From contig JAADFW010000132.1 of the NCBI GenBank assembly GCA_013152655.1, positions 1 through 58,641 of the forward strand: a stretch of 58,641 bases of DNA. Reading direction: 5' to 3'. The notes under the pieces are model-generated. The model was given only the letters and a program-made list of their open reading frames with translations, made no database searches and was not told the DNA's origin. Every line of letters begins with the position of its first letter. Within the stretch, counting starts at the first letter, position 1. Below are positions 1 to 10,600 of this stretch, piece after piece. This DNA comes from Chlorobiota bacterium. GTDB taxonomy: Bacteria > Bacteroidota > Bacteroidia > Bacteroidales > B39-G9. The position numbers and the translations under genes were made by a program.

Positions 1-11
1 ATTAAAAACTC

Positions 12-3000
12 TTATTCTAATTTGTAACTTAATTTTAAGTTGTTGTCAAAATATTTTATAAGCTCTTCTGTTACATTTACCTGCATTGATCTGGAAAACA
101 TCATAATCCATATTTTTTCATTCGGGTCGTGAACTAAAAAATTAATTAACGATTTTCCTTTGTTTTTATTAATAATATCTAAAATATCATTTGTTAAACT
201 TTCAGTTAAATCATCTAGTTTTACTTTTAAAGTAACTTTTTTAATATTTTCCCATAATTCAGGTAAGGTTATTATTGAGTTAATTTTAATTTCAAGGCTG
301 TTATTATTGTCTCCCCAACCTTTTTCTTTAACCTTTCCTTTTACATATAATGAGTATCCTTTTACAAAATATTTTTTCCATTCTAAATATTCTTTCCCAA
401 ACAGGGTGATGGTATGTTTATCGGTAAAATCTTCTAAAGTTACCGAACCGTAAGGCTTTCCATTTTTTGAAATTGCAGATTTAACGCTCGAAACAATTCC
501 TGCAAAAGCTATATCTCTTCCATTTAATGTTTCTAAATCTTTTAATTGAGTAATTTTTTCAGTACAAAAATTATTAATTAAAACCCTGAATTCATCTAAC
601 GGGTGTGCCGAAAGATATATGCCAATTAATTCTTTTTCTTTATTTAGTTGCTCAATATTTGACCATTCTTCACAAACAGGTATTGCCGGCTTTAAAATAT
701 TCTCATCGTTTGCCATACCAAACAACGACTGTTGTGTAGTATTTTTATCTTCCTGAAATTTACTTCCGTATCGTAATAAAGTTTCAATAAAAATAGTCCC
801 GTTTGCTACATCCTCACAAAAAAACTGGTGTCTTTTTACTTCGTTCATTCCATCAAAAGCCCCGGCCATGGCAAGTGCTTCAATATTTTTTTTATTTACT
901 GAACGTAAATTTACTCTTTCAATAAAATCAAACACACTTTTAAAGGGCCCTTGTTTTTCTCTTTCCTGTATTATGTTTTGAACGGCTGCCTCACCTACTC
1001 CTTTAATTCCTCCTAATCCAAATCGTATGTTTCCATCTTTATTTACTGTGAATTTATGATAACTTTCATTTGTGTCGGGCCCTAATACTTTTAAGCCCAT
1101 TCGTTTACATTCATCCATAAAGGATGTTATTTTTTTAATATCGTTTAGGTTTCTACTTAGCACAGCAGCCATAAATTCAGCCGGGTAATGAGCTTTTAAA
1201 TAAGCTGTTTGATACGAAACCAAAGCATAACAAGTTGAATGAGACTTATTAAATGCATAAGCAGCAAATTTTTCCCAATCGCTCCAAATCTTTAAAACCC
1301 CCTCCTCTTCGTATCCGTTTTTTTTACACCCATCAACAAATTTCTCTTTCAAATCATCCATCATCGATTTAATCTTCTTTCCCATTGCTTTTCGCAATGA
1401 ATCGGCCTGTCCACCAGTAAATCCCGCCATTTCCTGCGAAAGAAGCATGACTTGTTCCTGATAAACTGTTATCCCATACGTGTCATCCAAATATTTCTCC
1501 ATAACCGGAAAATCATAATGAATTTTTTCACGTCCATGCTTCCGGTTAATAAATTGTGGGATATAATCCATTGGTCCCGGCCTATATAAGGCATTCATAG
1601 CTATTAAGTCTTCAAAACGATTTGGCTTTAGTGCTTTCAAATGTTTTTTCATGCCGGGCGATTCAAATTGGAATAAACCAGTTGTTTCTCCCTTGCTATA
1701 TAATTGATAAGCCTCTTCATCATTTAATGGAATATTTTCAATATCAATTTCAACACCTTTTGAGTGTTTTATAATTTCTATTGCATCTTTAATAATCGAC
1801 AAGGTTTTTAAGCCTAAAAAATCCATTTTTAACATACCAACATCCTCAACATGCTTTCCATCGTATTGAGTAACAAGAAGTTTTGCATCTTTGTGTGTGC
1901 TTAATGGAATATGTTCAATTAAATTATCTTTTCCTATAATTATTCCACAAGCATGCACCCCGGTTTGGCGAACTGAGCCTTCTAACGTTTCAGCATATTG
2001 TAATGTTTTTACAATAAGTTCATTATCCGATTTTTTTTCTTTTTCTAAATCTTTTACTTCTTTAAATGCTTTTGCAAAGGTTGTTCCCGGCCTTTCAGGA
2101 ACCATTTTAGCTAACCGGTCTGCCTCCGTCAATGGAAGTTTTTGAACACGCCCTATATCACGAATAGCCATTTTAGGTGCCATTTTACCAAATGTAATAA
2201 TATGAGCAACTTTCTCATGCCCGTATTTGTTTACTACATAATTTAAAACTTCTTCACGGCCATCTTCATCAAAATCAATATCAATATCAGGCATTGAGAC
2301 TCTTTCCGGGTTTAAAAATCGTTCAAAAAGCAAATTATACTTAATTGGGTCAATATCTGTTATTTTAATACAATAGGCTACGCACGAACCGGCTGCGGAA
2401 CCTCTTCCCGGCCCTACTGAAACATCCATTTCCCTTGCTGCACGCAGAAAATCCTGAACAATTAAAAAATAACCAGGGAATCCCATTTTTTTTATTACAG
2501 AAAGCTCAAAATTAATCCTTTCCTTTATTTCATCATTTAAATTATCTCCATAGCGTTTCAAAGCACCTTTATTAACCAGATATGCCAAGTAATCTGACTC
2601 AAATTTTATTCTAAGAACTGCATTATATCCGCCTAAGTCTTTGTATCGCTTTTCTCCAAATTCTTCAATTAATGATTTTTCATCAAACTTACTTTTGTAA
2701 CTATCTTCAGTTCCAAACTCTTCAGGAATCGGAAACACAGGCATTACAGGATGTTGATTAAGCTCATAAACTTCAACTTTATCAGCTATTTCCATTGTAT
2801 TTGCCAATGCTTCAGGATTATCCTTAAATAATTCGGCCATTTCCGAACTTGTTTTCAAATATTCCTGTTTTGTATAATGCATTCTATTCGGATCGTCTAT
2901 TTCTTTATTCGTATTTAAACAAATTAAACGATCATGTGCTTCGGCATCTTCTTCATTTACAAAATGCACATCATTAGTAGCAATGCATTTAATACCAAAT

Positions 3001-3614
3001 TGTTGCGAAAGCTCAAGTAATTTCTTATTTACTATTTGCTGTTTTGCCAAGGTATTACTATCTGTTTCAGGTATGCCGGTTTTGTGCTGTTGTAACTCAA
3101 GGTAATAGTCTTCTCCAAAAATATTGTAATATTCCTTAATTATTTTCTCAATTTTATCGTCTTGTCCATTTAAAATTGCTTGTGGCAATTGCCCTCCCAA
3201 ACAAGCTGTTGAAGCTATTATGCCTTCATGGTATTTTTGCAAGAGCTCCATATCAATACGTGGTTTGTAATAAAACCCTTCAATATATGCGTAAGAAACA
3301 AGCTTAATTAAGTTATTATAACCTTTTTTATTTTTTGCTAATAAAATTAAATGATAATTACTCCTTTCTTCTTGTCCTTTTTTTTCGAATCGTGTTCCCG
3401 GGGCAATATAAACTTCGCATCCTATAATTGGTTTTATCCCCTCTTTTTTAGCCCTATTGTAAAATACCTTTGCTCCAAATAAATTACCATGATCAGTTAT
3501 AGCCAAAGCCTTCATCCCATCGTTTTTCACTTTCTCAATTAGTTGTGGAATTTTTGACGCACCATCTAATATGGAATATTGAGTATGGACATGTAAATGA
3601 GTAAATTCAGGCAT
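12..3614 (-). CDS. dnaE: DNA polymerase III subunit alpha
   Basis: Replicative DNA polymerase catalytic subunit (C-family). The protein opens with the PHP domain signature (FTHLHVHTQYSILDGA). The polymerase core carries GPGRGSAAGS near residue 400 and the catalytic aspartates in PDIDIDFDEDG near residue 442. Further along are the YQEQVM and GKK motifs and a C-terminal OB-fold (about residues 960-1050, IAFAGIVSSVKSAISKNGKP). Length, about 1200 residues, is normal for Bacteroidota DnaE. An in-frame ATG lies 48 bases upstream (3662), but homologues begin at MPEFTHLHVH. A -7 box at 3675-3682 would place the transcription start almost on the upstream ATG, so 3614 is preferred. The stop codon lies inside the window, so the gene is complete. 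It is divergent from the coiled-coil protein gene at 4006. Confidence 0.97.
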   Translation of the reverse strand: MPEFTHLHVHTQYSILDGASKIPQLIEKVKNDGMKALAITDHGNLFGAKVFYNRAKKEGIKPIIGCEVYIAPGTRFEKKGQEERSNYHLILLAKNKKGYNNLIKLVSYAYIEGFYYKPRIDMELLQKYHEGIIASTACLGGQLPQAILNGQDDKIEKIIKEYYNIFGEDYYLELQQHKTGIPETDSNTLAKQQIVNKKLLELSQQFGIKCIATNDVHFVNEEDAEAHDRLICLNTNKEIDDPNRMHYTKQEYLKTSSEMAELFKDNPEALANTMEIADKVEVYELNQHPVMPVFPIPEEFGTEDSYKSKFDEKSLIEEFGEKRYKDLGGYNAVLRIKFESDYLAYLVNKGALKRYGDNLNDEIKERINFELSVIKKMGFPGYFLIVQDFLRAAREMDVSVGPGRGSAAGSCVAYCIKITDIDPIKYNLLFERFLNPERVSMPDIDIDFDEDGREEVLNYVVNKYGHEKVAHIITFGKMAPKMAIRDIGRVQKLPLTEADRLAKMVPERPGTTFAKAFKEVKDLEKEKKSDNELIVKTLQYAETLEGSVRQTGVHACGIIIGKDNLIEHIPLSTHKDAKLLVTQYDGKHVEDVGMLKMDFLGLKTLSIIKDAIEIIKHSKGVEIDIENIPLNDEEAYQLYSKGETTGLFQFESPGMKKHLKALKPNRFEDLIAMNALYRPGPMDYIPQFINRKHGREKIHYDFPVMEKYLDDTYGITVYQEQVMLLSQEMAGFTGGQADSLRKAMGKKIKSMMDDLKEKFVDGCKKNGYEEEGVLKIWSDWEKFAAYAFNKSHSTCYALVSYQTAYLKAHYPAEFMAAVLSRNLNDIKKITSFMDECKRMGLKVLGPDTNESYHKFTVNKDGNIRFGLGGIKGVGEAAVQNIIQEREKQGPFKSVFDFIERVNLRSVNKKNIEALAMAGAFDGMNEVKRHQFFCEDVANGTIFIETLLRYGSKFQEDKNTTQQSLFGMANDENILKPAIPVCEEWSNIEQLNKEKELIGIYLSAHPLDEFRVLINNFCTEKITQLKDLETLNGRDIAFAGIVSSVKSAISKNGKPYGSVTLEDFTDKHTITLFGKEYLEWKKYFVKGYSLYVKGKVKEKGWGDNNNSLEIKINSIITLPELWENIKKVTLKVKLDDLTESLTNDILDIINKNKGKSLINFLVHDPNEKIWIMMFSRSMQVNVTEELIKYFDNNLKLSYKLE

Positions 3615-3674
3615 ATTATATGTTTTACAAATTGAATAACTAATATATTTCTCTAATTTCATAAAGAAAACTTA

Positions 3675-3682
3675 CAAAAATA
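3675..3682 (-). promoter_or_regulatory. putative -7 promoter box of dnaE
   Basis: On the minus strand the bases read TATTTTTG, an exact match to the Bacteroidota sigma-A -7 consensus TAnnTTTG. It lies about 60 bases upstream of the preferred dnaE start. No clear -33 TTTG partner was found, so this rests on one box. Confidence 0.4.
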
Positions 3683-4005
3683 CTTATAATAATGGCTAAG
3701 TTTTTTTAGAAGTTTCAAAACTTATTAACACAAAAACTCTTTAATAAATGCCTCTGTTTAATAATTTTTAAAAAAAATTCAAAGACAAAGCTTTCGAAAT
3801 AATAAAAATAAAATAGTACAGATGTAGCTTTTATAAGGTTTTTACATAAATTAACAAAAAGCACATATCGGGATGACTGTTTTCAACATAAGAGCAACAC
3901 GGTATTTAACGTTTTCTATACGAATGGTTTTTTTCGGTTAACAATTTGCAAAGCTCTCTTTTTGAAAGAATTAATATATATTTGCCTTTTTTTAAGAATT
4001 GATAT
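3683..4005. other. divergent intergenic region, dnaE / coiled-coil gene
   Basis: AT-rich spacer between two divergent genes. Apart from the -7 boxes at both ends I see only a 22-codon reading frame near 3872 that has no recognisable features. No RNA fold or repeat stands out. Confidence 0.5.
3977..3984 (+). promoter_or_regulatory. putative -7 promoter box
   Basis: TATATTTG matches TAnnTTTG and lies 22 bases before the ATG at 4006. A TTTG at 3945-3948 is too far away (28-base gap) for an ideal -33 element. Confidence 0.4.
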
Positions 4006-5220
4006 ATGCTCAGATATAAAAAATATTTCTATTTGTTTTTTTTACTACTGTCCTGTTCTCTAAGTGCGCAAGATTCTATACCTGTAAATAACATAAATTT
4101 ACCGGATAGCACTATGTTTATTAAGAAAATTGAAATTTTAAAAGATTCTGTTCTTAAGAAGCAATTCCAAAATGATAGCCTTATAATTACACTAAACATT
4201 TTAATTGATAGCCTTAAAAATTTACAAAAAGAACTGAACCTGTTAGAAAACAATAATTCAACTCTAAATAAAAACAACGAAGATTTAAATAATAAAATTG
4301 CAGAACTCAAAAAAGTTCTTAATGAAAAAGATAATTTAGTTCAAGAACAGATTACCTCATTAGAAAAAACAGAAAAAATTCTATTTGAAAAAGAACAGAT
4401 TTATAAAGAAGTAATATACAATTCAAAAATAGACAGCTTGCAACTTGCATTAAAACTGCAATCAAAAAATACAGAATTAGAAGCAAATAAAAATATTACA
4501 AAATTGTTGGAGAAAAATATTGAAGAAAAAAAAATCAATATTCAAGAAAAAAAGAAAGAACTTGAAATAATAAAAAAAAGAAGTGAATTGAATAACAGTC
4601 GTATTTCTATTTTAAAAGACACTATTGCACTATTACAAATTAACCGGGTTAAAAACCTTAAAGATATTGCATATTTACAAAGCCAGATAAAAGTATCTGA
4701 TGAACAAATTAAAACTTTACGTCAGGAAATTGACGATTGTAAGAATAAGGACAAAAAGAAAAAAGTTAGAATTGTCCAGGGGGTTGCAATAAAAACTTTC
4801 AGGACACCTGAATATGAATTAGCACCAAAAGATGTTAACAATACAAATGTTTATGTTATTAATAATAAAAATGCCGGAAATCTTGAGATAGACTATATTA
4901 CTGGTGCATCAATAAAAATTTTAGATTTAATGGAGAAAAATGGTTTGTCAACTTCAGACTTAAGCCTGTTTGTTGGCATTGGGGGTAAAGATTTGTTTAA
5001 GAATTTTTATTTTGCACCAAACATAAGCTTTTTAAATGTATTGCATTTAAATTTCGGTTTTAATGTTCATGAATTAAAAACGCTAAAACCAGGGTTTAAT
5101 GAAGGCGATATATTAAAAGTTGGAACACCAATCCCAACAAATTCTTCATGGAAAATTAATGGCTATTTTGGAATAACTTTAGATTTAACTGTAGCATCAG
5201 GTATTTTTAAGAAAAAATAA
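4006..5220 (+). CDS. secreted coiled-coil protein of unknown function
   Basis: I do not recognise a family. Seen: a Sec signal peptide (residues 1-22, ending SLSAQ before D), then a long Lys/Glu/Asn/Leu-rich coiled coil from about residue 40 to 255. A basic patch (KDKKKKVR) follows, then a C-terminal domain of about 140 residues with alternating hydrophobic and aromatic strands (for example FYFAPNISFLNVLHLNFGFN, WKINGYFGITLDLTV). The C-terminal pattern suggests beta structure and could be a small outer-membrane or periplasmic domain; this is inference. The protein is probably anchored in, or spans, the periplasm. It is followed by a LysE-type exporter gene 66 bases downstream, but nothing links the two functionally. 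Confidence 0.8.
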   Translation: MLRYKKYFYLFFLLLSCSLSAQDSIPVNNINLPDSTMFIKKIEILKDSVLKKQFQNDSLIITLNILIDSLKNLQKELNLLENNNSTLNKNNEDLNNKIAELKKVLNEKDNLVQEQITSLEKTEKILFEKEQIYKEVIYNSKIDSLQLALKLQSKNTELEANKNITKLLEKNIEEKKINIQEKKKELEIIKKRSELNNSRISILKDTIALLQINRVKNLKDIAYLQSQIKVSDEQIKTLRQEIDDCKNKDKKKKVRIVQGVAIKTFRTPEYELAPKDVNNTNVYVINNKNAGNLEIDYITGASIKILDLMEKNGLSTSDLSLFVGIGGKDLFKNFYFAPNISFLNVLHLNFGFNVHELKTLKPGFNEGDILKVGTPIPTNSSWKINGYFGITLDLTVASGIFKKK

Positions 5221-5286
5221 TTATTTAATAACAAGAAATACTTAATTATAAACTCATTCTAATTTAAACAATTAAATATTTACTAA

Positions 5287-5961
5287 ATGATATTATTATT
5301 TCTACAAGGAATTTTATTAGGCTTATTAGTTGCTGTTTCGTTAGGGCCGGCATTTTTTGCAATTATTCAAACAGGAATTAACCGGGGTTTCAAATTTGGT
5401 GTTCTTATGGCTGTAGGAATTTCATTAAGTGATATAACTATGATTACCATTAGTTATTTAATTGGCTCACGGCTTTTCGACGATGTACATAATAAGTTTT
5501 TCATTGGATTAATAGGAGGAATAATCCTTATTATTTATGGTTCAGTATCGTGGGCTAAAAAGCCGGACATACTTAAAAGAAGACATATTAATTATAAGAC
5601 ACCGGTTAAAAATCCCAGTCTTTTTTCATTCATTATTAGAGGTTATTTTTTAAATGTTGCCAACCCTTTTTTATTTTTTTTCTGGTTTGGTGCATTAGGA
5701 TTTGTAGGTAAAAATGCCATACCAGGTGAATTACTGCGTAGTACAATGGCTTTTTTTTCGGGAACATTTTCTACAATTTTTATAACTGATTTATTAAAAA
5801 GTTATATAGGAGGAAAAATTCGAAAATTTCTAACTCCCCGAAAAGAGATTAAATTAAATAAAACGGTTGGGTTTTTATTAGTTGTTTTTGGAATTATAAT
5901 GATATTCAGGACTTTAAATGAGGTTGGATTCTTTAACTATATTTATCATGCTATTCCATAA
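5287..5961 (+). CDS. LysE/RhtB family amino-acid exporter
   Basis: Inner-membrane translocator of the LysE/RhtB superfamily, which exports amino acids or related small metabolites by proton exchange. The 224 residues contain about six hydrophobic helices. The N-terminal family signature is clear: a hydrophobic helix ending in VAVSLGPAFFAIIQTGINRG, where the glycine-proline of the first helix is typical. A loop rich in basic residues (KKPDILKRR) follows helix 3, as usual. The substrate cannot be read from sequence. It probably shares transcription direction with, but not necessarily a transcript with, the preceding gene. Confidence 0.88.
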   Translation: MILLFLQGILLGLLVAVSLGPAFFAIIQTGINRGFKFGVLMAVGISLSDITMITISYLIGSRLFDDVHNKFFIGLIGGIILIIYGSVSWAKKPDILKRRHINYKTPVKNPSLFSFIIRGYFLNVANPFLFFFWFGALGFVGKNAIPGELLRSTMAFFSGTFSTIFITDLLKSYIGGKIRKFLTPRKEIKLNKTVGFLLVVFGIIMIFRTLNEVGFFNYIYHAIP

Positions 5962-6123
5962 ATTTAATATTTTTATTCATTTTATTAAAAATGAATGAAT
6001 AATTAATTTAAATTTGTTACAAATAATTATTATTAGAACTAATTAATAATTTAGCAAAATTCAAAAATAAATATATTAATTTTCAGATTATTAATATTTC
6101 CATCAAACCCTAAATAATAAATT

Positions 6124-6957
6124 ATGAGAAAATATAGCTTATCAATAGGAATTATATTTCTATTATTTGGTTTTCTTTCCCAATCGTGCACACAAGAAGC
6201 AAAAAATAAATCAAATACTTCATCAGAAAAAGAACAGGTTAATAATACTGAAACACAAGAACCGCCAATTGCATATAAAATGCCCTCGCCAGTAGAATTA
6301 TTCATGTTTTTAAAAAGTAATGAAATAGAATATAAGCCCAATTCTGTAAGTCCGGTTGAAAACATTACAAAATATTACACTAATGCCAGCAAAGCCATTA
6401 ATTTTGGCATTTATGCTTCAGATTTAGCATATTGTACAGTCTTTGGAATGTATCAGGAAACTTTTCTCTATTTTTCAACTACACGAACTTTAGCAACAGA
6501 CCTTGGCTTTACAAGCGGATTTGATGAACTTATGGTTGAGCGAATAAATGCAAATTTATATAATAACGATTCGCTTTTTCAAATAACAAACGATTCATAT
6601 GCTGATGCTTGTAATTACCTTGAAGAATCAGGCAAAAAAGATGTTTTAGCTTTAATATTGGCGGGTAGCTGGATTGAAAGCGTTCATATAATTATTCAAT
6701 CGATAGATACTTTTTCAAATGAAAGTCCTATAGTGATAAGACTTGCTGATCAAAGATTTTTACTTGAAAACTTAGTAAATTTCTTTAAATCAATTGACAA
6801 TAATATCTCTACAGATAAAATATTAGATAAACTTTTTGACCTTCAAGCCTCATTTGATTTACTTTATGATAATGCAGACAATATTAACATGACTAAAGCC
6901 CAATATGATGAAATTACTGAAAAAGTTGAAAAAATAAGAACTGAACTCATTAATTAA
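6124..6957 (+). CDS. lipoprotein A of the duplicated A-B / ABC cluster
   Basis: Predicted lipoprotein: signal peptide with lipobox ending in LSQSC near residue 22, followed by a hydrophilic Ser/Asn/Glu-rich tether. The mature domain (residues about 55-277) looks all-helical. It shares roughly half its residues with the protein encoded at 10822, including PSPVEL, KYYTN, NFGIYASDLAY, FLYFST and WIES. I know of no function for this family. It heads a same-strand cluster: 29 bases to the secreted protein B gene, then 26 bases to a large ABC transporter. Close spacing suggests one operon and hence an envelope-located partner of the transporter (inference). Confidence 0.82.
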   Translation: MRKYSLSIGIIFLLFGFLSQSCTQEAKNKSNTSSEKEQVNNTETQEPPIAYKMPSPVELFMFLKSNEIEYKPNSVSPVENITKYYTNASKAINFGIYASDLAYCTVFGMYQETFLYFSTTRTLATDLGFTSGFDELMVERINANLYNNDSLFQITNDSYADACNYLEESGKKDVLALILAGSWIESVHIIIQSIDTFSNESPIVIRLADQRFLLENLVNFFKSIDNNISTDKILDKLFDLQASFDLLYDNADNINMTKAQYDEITEKVEKIRTELIN

Positions 6958-6986
6958 AATATAATATCTCAAATAATTTTACAGGT

Positions 6987-7601
6987 ATGAAAAATTACAA
7001 ATATATAATAGCATTATTAATTTCATGTTTATTCATTTTACCATTTAATAAAGTACAAGCACAAAAATGTGCTAAAAAAAATTACTGCTCAAAAGAAAAT
7101 TTGGGTGATTATGATTACCGAAGCCAATCACATTATGGACAATTAAGTAGTGGTGAATCGCAAAAAGTTGAAATTGTAGTTTATGCCAACCAAGCCTATC
7201 GATTCCTTGTTTGTCCTGACCCTAAAATTGGTACAGTAGAGTACAAAATATTTAGTTTAAAAAAACGGCCTAAAAAAGTTGTTCAGGATATTTACGAAAA
7301 GGAAGTTAATGTTTACAAACAAGCACTTAACGGTGAATTTGAATATGATGAAAACGGAAATAAAATTCTTTTAGGAACAAAAGTTATTAACGATACAATT
7401 TGGCGGCGTAAAACTGTTGAAGAAGAAAAATTAATTTTTGATTCACAGAATAATGAATTCAAACCACCTTACTGGGAAACAAAAACCACAAAAACAGGAA
7501 TGCTGGTTATTGAAACAATGGTTGAAGATTCGGACGAACCTAAAATGGGATGTGTTAATGTTTTAGTTGGAAGAAAAACTTACAAAGTAAAAAACAAGTA
7601 G
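6987..7601 (+). CDS. secreted protein B of the duplicated A-B / ABC cluster
   Basis: Small exported protein: Sec signal peptide (residues 1-25, ending VQAQ), then a mature part of about 178 residues starting with a cysteine-containing segment (CAKKNYC). Two more cysteines occur, in VCPDP and GCVNVLVG, so one or two disulfides are possible. Strand-like segments alternate with charged linkers, suggesting a beta-sandwich. It is a paralogue of the protein at 11685: same length, same cysteine spacing, and shared Y-D-Y-R-x-Q-S, V-V-Y and L-V-I-E motifs. Function unknown. It lies between lipoprotein A and the ABC transporter. Confidence 0.8.
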   Translation: MKNYKYIIALLISCLFILPFNKVQAQKCAKKNYCSKENLGDYDYRSQSHYGQLSSGESQKVEIVVYANQAYRFLVCPDPKIGTVEYKIFSLKKRPKKVVQDIYEKEVNVYKQALNGEFEYDENGNKILLGTKVINDTIWRRKTVEEEKLIFDSQNNEFKPPYWETKTTKTGMLVIETMVEDSDEPKMGCVNVLVGRKTYKVKNK

Positions 7602-7627
7602 TATTTATTAGCCAAAATTAATCTACA

Positions 7628-10600
7628 ATGAGTGAAACCATTCTAAAAGCACTTGTAAAGTTGTTTGCAATAATTGCAAACGTTAATAAAGATGGCATTT
7701 CAACAAATTCTCGAGTTATTGTTGAAAGTTATTTAAAAGCTCAACTTAACCAAAAGCAAGTTGAAGAATATTTGAAGCTTTTTGATGAGTTTATAGCCGT
7801 ACATCATAAGGGAGTTAGTAAAAAAGACAATGAAAAAACCCGAAAAAGAACTTCATTAAATTCTGTTAAAGTTCTTAAAATTTGTCAAATTATTAATGAA
7901 GAGCTTCAACAAGCTCAAAAAGTATTAGTGGTTTTACAATTATTAGAGTTTATTAGGTATGGTGAAGAAATAACCGACAAAGAACTTGATTTTATTAAAA
8001 CTGTTGCCGAAACATTTAATATTAGTGATGAAGATTACAATAATATGAATGTTTTCATTCTGGATAAATTTGACAACATACCCGAAAAAGACAAATTATT
8101 AATTATAAATAATAATAAAGATTTTGTTGATGAAGAGGTAAAGCACTTATATAATGAAAATTTAAAAGGGCAAATTGCAGTACTATTTGTACCCACAACA
8201 AACATGTACATATTCAGGTATATAGGTGAAAGTGATTTATACATGAATGGGCATATTGTTAATTTAAATACTGCATACTTATTCGACAAAGGATCGTCAA
8301 TTAGAAGCTCAAAAGTAAGCCCTATTTATTATAGTGATGTTGTAGGCGAGTTTCTTCATTCAGAAATTAAAGAAAAAATTATTTTTACAGCTAAAGATGT
8401 TGAATTCCGCTTTAAAAACAGTGAAAATGGATTACATAGATTTAATTTTTCAGAAGAATCAGGCGAATTAATAGGAATAATGGGTGGCAGTGGTGTTGGA
8501 AAATCAACATTACTTAATGTATTAAATGGAAATTTAATACCTAACTCAGGCCAAATATTAATTAACGGGCTCGACCTTCACAAAGATAAAGACAAATTAG
8601 AAGGAGTTATTGGCTTTATTCCGCAAGACGATTTATTAATAGAAGAATTAACAGTTTTTCAAAATCTTTATTATAATGCTAAATTATGCTTTAAGAATTT
8701 TACAAATCAGGAAATATCAGATGCTGTACTTAAAGTTCTTGAAGATTTAGATTTAATTGCAATTAAAGAGTTGACAGTTGGCAGCCCGCTAAATAAATTT
8801 ATTAGCGGGGGGCAACGAAAACGGTTAAATATTGCATTAGAATTAATTCGAGAACCATCGGTCCTGTTTGTTGATGAACCAACATCGGGTTTGTCGTCAA
8901 TGGATTCTGAAATGGTAATGGATTTATTAAAAGAACAAACACTTAAAGGCAAACTTGTTATAATTAATATACATCAACCTTCATCAGACATATACAAAAT
9001 GTTTGATAAGCTAATGATAATGGATAAAGGTGGTTATGTTATTTATTATGGGAATCCAATTGATGCCGTAATATATTTTAAAACAATGACAAACCACGTT
9101 AATGCTCATGTTAGCGAGTGTATTACGTGTGGTAATGTTAATCCGGAGCAAGTTTTACAAATTGCTGAAAGCAAAGTTGTAAATGAGTATGGCAAACTAA
9201 CCCGAATACGAAAAATATCACCTATTGAATGGTATAATTTATACCAAAAAAACATTGAAACTAAACATCAAATTAACGATTCAAAAGAAGAATTACCTGA
9301 AAATCATTTTAAAGTACCTTCTAAAATTACACAGTTTAAAATTTTCAGTATTCGAAATATTCTTTCAAAACTTACTGACAAACAATACTTATTAATTAAT
9401 TTTCTTGAAGCTCCAGTGTTAGCTATAATTCTGGCGTTTTTTACAAAATATATTAAAGGAACGGCAAATAACCCTAATGCATATATTTTTAGCGAAAACG
9501 ATAATTTGCCCATTTACCTGTTTATGAGTATTGTTGTAGCTCTTTTTATTGGACTTACTGTTAGTGCCGAAGAAATAATTAAAGATTTAAAAATTTTACA
9601 ACGCGAATCATTTCTGAATTTAAGTAAATTCAGTTATATAAATTCTAAAGTGGTAGTTCTTTTTGCTATATCAGCAATCCAAACACTATCGTTTGTGATA
9701 ATTGGAAATTTTATTCTTGAAATAAAAGGGATGGTGCTTACTTATTGGCTTGTTTTATTTACAACAGCTGCTTTTGCAAATATGTTAGGCTTAATTATTT
9801 CAGCCAGCTTAAAATCTGTTGTAACCATTTATATCCTAATTCCTTTTATTTTGGTTCCTGAGCTTCTTTTAAGCGGAACAATGGTGAAGTTTGAAAAACT
9901 ACATAAAAGTTTAGCTTCGTACAAACATGTTCCTTTTGTTGGTGACATTATGACATCGCGTTGGGCATACGAGGCTATGGTTGTAAGAGAATTTAAAAAC
10001 AATAAATTTGAAAAAATATTTTTTGCAACTGAACAAAAAATGAGCGAAGCTGCATATAAATATACTTTTCTAATTCCGGCATTAAACACTAAAATTAGCG
10101 AATGTGAGAACAATTTAAATAATGCTGAAAAAACTAATGAAAACAAATATAACTTACATATAATAAAAAATGGATTTAAAGAAATTGCACAAACCTATCA
10201 TGCTGAAAATAAAATTAATTTAAAAAATATAAACCCTGAAAAGTTTGATGAAAAACAAGCCATTGAATTAAAAAAATATTTAATGGCAGCAAAAAAATTC
10301 TATATTCATGAATATGGGAAATATAGTAATATTAAAGATGAAAAATTTGAAAAATTAATTAAAGAATTAAAAAGTAAAGAAAAAATTGATAAGTTAAAAC
10401 AAGATTATTATAATAAGAGTCTTGCCAGCTTTGTATTAAACAAGCAAGAATTGCTTAAAATAAAAGAAACAAAGGATGGGTTTGTTCAACTTATGGAGCC
10501 AATTTTTCATATTCCTGAATCACCTTTTGGAAGAGCACATTTTTATGCCCCTGTGAAAAAAATAGGAAATTATTATATTAACACTTTTTGGTTTAATATT

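Noticed and set aside
5975-5996. Hairpin after the LysE-type gene (ATTCATTTT/AAAATGAAT)
   Set aside because: All but two of the nine pairs are A-T and no T-run follows; too weak to call a terminator.
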